A stretch of 64,000 nt of DNA. Origin: Planctomycetota bacterium. Its GTDB lineage: Bacteria > Planctomycetota > UBA1135 > GCA-002686595. Positions within the stretch are counted from its first letter, which is position 1; each line of letters opens with the position of its first letter. The position numbers were made by a program, and so were the translations under genes. This document shows positions 61,629-64,000 of the stretch, piece by piece. The stretch covers positions 40,636-104,635 of the forward strand of contig NYUD01000043.1 in the NCBI GenBank assembly GCA_002683825.1. Reading direction: 5' to 3'. The notes under the pieces were generated by a model that worked only from the letters and a program-made list of their open reading frames with translations, was not told where the DNA came from and ran no database searches.

Positions 61629-62972
61629 TTCTCCCTTGAGTTCGCCGGCGCGCACTGATCGCGCCGCTGCGAGATCGTTTTCTTCACCCGGATCGTCTCC
61701 GAGATCGTAGAGCTCGGTTCTTCCGTCGAAGAAGTGCACCAGTTTCTCGTCGCCCTTGCGCATCCCGCAAGCGAGCGTCTGGTGCGGGAAGTGAAAGTAC
61801 AGGGCATCGCGCTCCAGCGACGTCTTGCCCTCAAGAAGCGGTGTGATGTCCACCCCGTCGAGGATCTGATCGCCGCGCGGGAGCCCGGCCAGGGCGAGGA
61901 AGGTCGGGTAGAAATCGGTGGTGATGATCGGAACGTCGCAGCGCGTCCCCGCTTCGATGACACCGGGCCAGCTCACGATGGTCGGAACGCGCAGGCCGCC
62001 CTCGTAGAGCTTGCCCTTGCCGCCGCGCAACGGCGCGTTCGACGTGATCTCGAACAGCGTCCGGTGTTTCGACTTGCGGCGCAGCCAACGCTCGGTCAGG
62101 GCGCCGTTGTCGGAGGTGAAGATCAAGAGGGTGTCGCCCGCGATCCCCAGCTCCTCCAGGGTCGCGACGATCCGTCCGACGCTGTCGTCGAGGCTCTCGA
62201 TCATCGCGGCGTAGATCGGATTTTTTTGAAGGGCGTCGGGGTCCACCCGCCCCTGGTGCTTTTCGATGAGCTCCGCCTTCGCTTCCCAGGGCGAGTGGGG
62301 CGCGAAGTGGGAGAGGTACAAGAAGAAGGGCCGGCCCCTGCTTTCCTTGATGAACTTGACGGCTTCGAGGGTGATCCGATCGGTGAGGTACTCCCCTTCC
62401 GGTCCGTCGGGAAGCGTGCCCAGGCCGTAGGGCGAGAAGTAGGTCGCTGGTCCAGCGAGTTTGGCGGTTCCGATGGTGACGTCGAAGCCGTGTTCGTCGG
62501 CCAGGGGTTCGCCCAGATGCCACTTGCCGATCAAGCCCGTGCGATAGCCCCCGTCCCGCAGGCGCTCGGCGATGGTGGTTTCCGAACTCGGAAGGTGGTC
62601 CTGCAGGATCGGCTCCCACCACTCGTTCTCCTGCGGCCCGTCCACGGGCGTCCCGCGCTGGCCGCCCATCACGCCGGGATGGAGGGCCTTGGTCATTCCG
62701 TGACGGGCGGGGTTCTGGCCGGTCAGGAAGCTCAAGCGCGTCGGCGAGCACACCGGTGACGAGGCGTAGGAGTTCGAGAAGACCATCCCGCTACGGGCCA
62801 GGGCGTCGATCCGGGGCGTGGTGTGGAAGCTCGATCCCTGGTAGCCGACGTCCGCCCAGCCCAGGTCATCGGCAAGAATGAAAACGATGTTGGGCCGGGC
62901 CCCCTCCAGCGGCGTGGACGGTCGACACGCAACCGCGGCGATCAACGTGAGAAGGGTGGTGAGCCGGGTCAC
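61569..62972 (-). CDS. Type I sulfatase (formylglycine-dependent), lipoprotein
   Basis: A 467-residue arylsulfatase-like enzyme. It starts at the GTG giving signal VTRLTTLLTLIAAVAC with a lipobox-like VAC, or at the ATG 36 nt upstream (63008). The core begins NIVFILADDLGWADVGYQG, and the formylglycine site is CSPTRLSFLTGQNPARHG (C-x-P-x-R). Others: GLIGKWHLGEPLADEHGFD, LSHFAPHSPW, LIFTSDNGAL, and PLRGGKGKLYEGGLRVPTIVSWPG. It needs the maturation enzyme FGE, not seen in the window. Likely desulfates a polysaccharide. The 3' end overlaps the PPTase gene by 60 nt. Confidence 0.93.
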   Translation of the reverse strand: MTRLTTLLTLIAAVACRPSTPLEGARPNIVFILADDLGWADVGYQGSSFHTTPRIDALARSGMVFSNSYASSPVCSPTRLSFLTGQNPARHGMTKALHPGVMGGQRGTPVDGPQENEWWEPILQDHLPSSETTIAERLRDGGYRTGLIGKWHLGEPLADEHGFDVTIGTAKLAGPATYFSPYGLGTLPDGPEGEYLTDRITLEAVKFIKESRGRPFFLYLSHFAPHSPWEAKAELIEKHQGRVDPDALQKNPIYAAMIESLDDSVGRIVATLEELGIAGDTLLIFTSDNGALTERWLRRKSKHRTLFEITSNAPLRGGKGKLYEGGLRVPTIVSWPGVIEAGTRCDVPIITTDFYPTFLALAGLPRGDQILDGVDITPLLEGKTSLERDALYFHFPHQTLACGMRKGDEKLVHFFDGRTELYDLGDDPGEENDLAAARSVRAGELKGELFDWLEGIGAVLPVRNPAF

Positions 62973-63184
62973 CCGGGCATTGTCCCCGACGATCTCCCGC
63001 GGCGCCATCCTCCAGCCGGAGGCCCGTTCCCTCGAGTCCCGGATTCTCGGCGGCGCGCCCCGTACTTTCCCCGACTCCCGCGAACACCTCGTGCGCGGCT
63101 TCGTCGTTCGCTCCGACGTGCTCGTCTTGCACCGGATTCCGTGCGCGAGCGTAACCGCGGCCCTTCCACGCCGGTCGGAACGGG

Positions 63185-64000
63185 GTGCACGGCTCTGCCC
63201 GGGAAGCCCGATGCGGGGGTTACCGCCGGCGTTCCCCGGAACGAACGCTTCTCTACCGGCTCCTGCTGGAGCATCTCGAGGGCTTCTTGGCCGAGCTCGC
63301 CGCCACGCCGGGTCGACGGGACCTGCCCGGTTTCGTAAAGCGCGAGCTCAGGCGCTTCCTGGAATGCGGGATCCTGGCCCACGGTTTTGTGCGGGTGCAT
63401 TGCTCGGAATGCCGGAGGGACTCCCTGGTGGCCTTCTCGTGCAAGGCCCGTGGTTTCTGTCCCTCCTGTGGAGCCCGTCGGATGTCCGCCACGGCGGCCC
63501 ATCTGGTCGATCGCGTCCTGCCCGAGGCTCCCTTCCGCCAGTGGGTGGTGACCTTTCCCTTTCCCCTGCGCTTTCTTCTCGCCTATGACGCCGAGCTGTG
63601 CGGCCAGGTGCGGCTGTGTTTCTTGAAGACGGTATTCGCCCATCTCGCCCGTCGCGCCCGCAGGCAGGGACTCGATCCCGCCGCGAGTGGTTTTCGCAGC
63701 GGCGCGATCAACGTGATTCAGCGCTTCGGGGGCGCTCTCAACCTCAACATTCACTTCCACGCCCTCGTCCTGGACGGTGTTTACACCAGCGCCCACGCCT
63801 TCGCCCGCCCGCAGTTCGAGAGCCTTCCCCCACCGTCCCGCGAGGACGTCGAGAAGGTGCTCTCGGACTTCCGTCGCCGTCTGCGTTCGCTCTTCGAGCG
63901 TCGAGGCATGCTGGAGGCGGCCGAGTCCACTTCGGATTGCGATTCCGTCCTGGCCCACGTTGCGGCGTCATCGATTCGCGGACGCATCGGCACGGGGCCG
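63185..64000 (+). CDS. IS91-family-like transposase, cut by the right edge
   Basis: 272 codons are present, frame open at the end of the window. N-terminal region YRRRSPERTLLYRLLLEHLEGFLAEL and the zinc finger HCSECRRDSLVAFSCKARGFCPSCGARR are typical of IS91-like (Y2/HUH) transposases; the HUH motif is NLNIHFHALVLDGVY. An in-frame stop at 63152 lies upstream, and the only plausible start in between is the GTG at 63185; no ATG was found, so the 5' end may be degenerate. It lies 176 bp from the sulfatase start. Terminal ends of the element are not visible. Confidence 0.85.
   Translation, partial: MHGSAREARCGGYRRRSPERTLLYRLLLEHLEGFLAELAATPGRRDLPGFVKRELRRFLECGILAHGFVRVHCSECRRDSLVAFSCKARGFCPSCGARRMSATAAHLVDRVLPEAPFRQWVVTFPFPLRFLLAYDAELCGQVRLCFLKTVFAHLARRARRQGLDPAASGFRSGAINVIQRFGGALNLNIHFHALVLDGVYTSAHAFARPQFESLPPPSREDVEKVLSDFRRRLRSLFERRGMLEAAESTSDCDSVLAHVAASSIRGRIGTGP

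Noticed and set aside
62969..63958. A minus-strand frame of 329 codons opposite the transposase
   Set aside because: Transposase zinc finger and HUH motif are on the plus strand; this frame is Glu/Gly/Arg-rich without homology.
1..64000. CRISPR arrays, tRNA or rRNA genes
   Set aside because: No regular spacer-repeat arrays and no cloverleaf or rRNA-like conserved stretches were noticed in the few intergenic gaps, which are all under 300 bp.

Overview
The window is GC-rich, densely coded chromosomal DNA of a diderm bacterium. ADP-heptose and lipid A genes (hldE, hldD, lpxK), many lipoprotein signals and a heptosyltransferase-like enzyme indicate an outer membrane with lipopolysaccharide. Several features recall Planctomycetota: an ECF sigma factor paired with a transmembrane Ser/Thr kinase, an FG-GAP/VCBS secreted protein, sulfatases, redoxin/cytochrome c/copper-hydroxylase fusions and a RDD/SpoIIM/DUF58/MoxR cluster. 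That assignment is an inference; no rRNA or tRNA was seen.

Layout. 1-2.6 kb: xylAB (xylB cut by the left edge). 2.7-6.1 kb: a YiiX-like lipoprotein and a dynamin-like GTPase. 6.2-12.8 kb: a minus-strand operon rpoZ-lpxK-hldD-hldE followed by two exported, possibly degenerate peptidase-like proteins, closed by a strong terminator. 12.9-20.6 kb: a receiver-like protein, then a tightly coupled plus-strand operon of an M28 peptidase, a heterodimeric ABC exporter and a parvulin-like isomerase. 20.7-25.8 kb: a sulfatase-superfamily membrane enzyme, two small BamE-like lipoproteins, a small membrane protein and a redoxin/cytochrome/copper-oxygenase fusion. 25.8-32.2 kb: a minus-strand operon of FG-GAP protein, radical SAM enzyme and two glycosyltransferases. 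32.3-36.8 kb: GT9 transferase, aldehyde:ferredoxin oxidoreductase fused to a MoaD/ThiS-like tail, and an M50 protease. 36.8-43.7 kb: RDD, SpoIIM, DUF58, MoxR, DUF4350, DUF4129 and membrane protein cluster. 43.8-50.4 kb: patatin-ferredoxin fusion, then a beta-oxidation operon (thiolase, FadB-like, acyl-CoA dehydrogenase). 50.4-54.5 kb: transmembrane kinase, ECF sigma factor and a divergent coiled-coil membrane protein. 54.6-63 kb: transketolase, dapD, a small selenoprotein, a large metzincin, a phosphopantetheinyl transferase and a type I sulfatase. The right edge cuts an IS91-like transposase.

The most notable item is a 98-residue exported heavy-metal-associated (HMA) protein at 57546-57842. 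It reads through an in-frame TGA exactly where the metal-binding Cys of the GMTC motif should be, and a candidate bacterial SECIS hairpin lies 26 nt downstream. Also notable are the AOR-MoaD and patatin-ferredoxin fusions, and two gene starts best explained by CTG initiation at CTGA overlaps. Genes are often joined by 4-nt xTGA overlaps (nine seen), so translational coupling is common here. Many start codons are GTG or TTG, and Shine-Dalgarno sites are often weak. Starts given below are choices based on overlap, signal peptide and family length.
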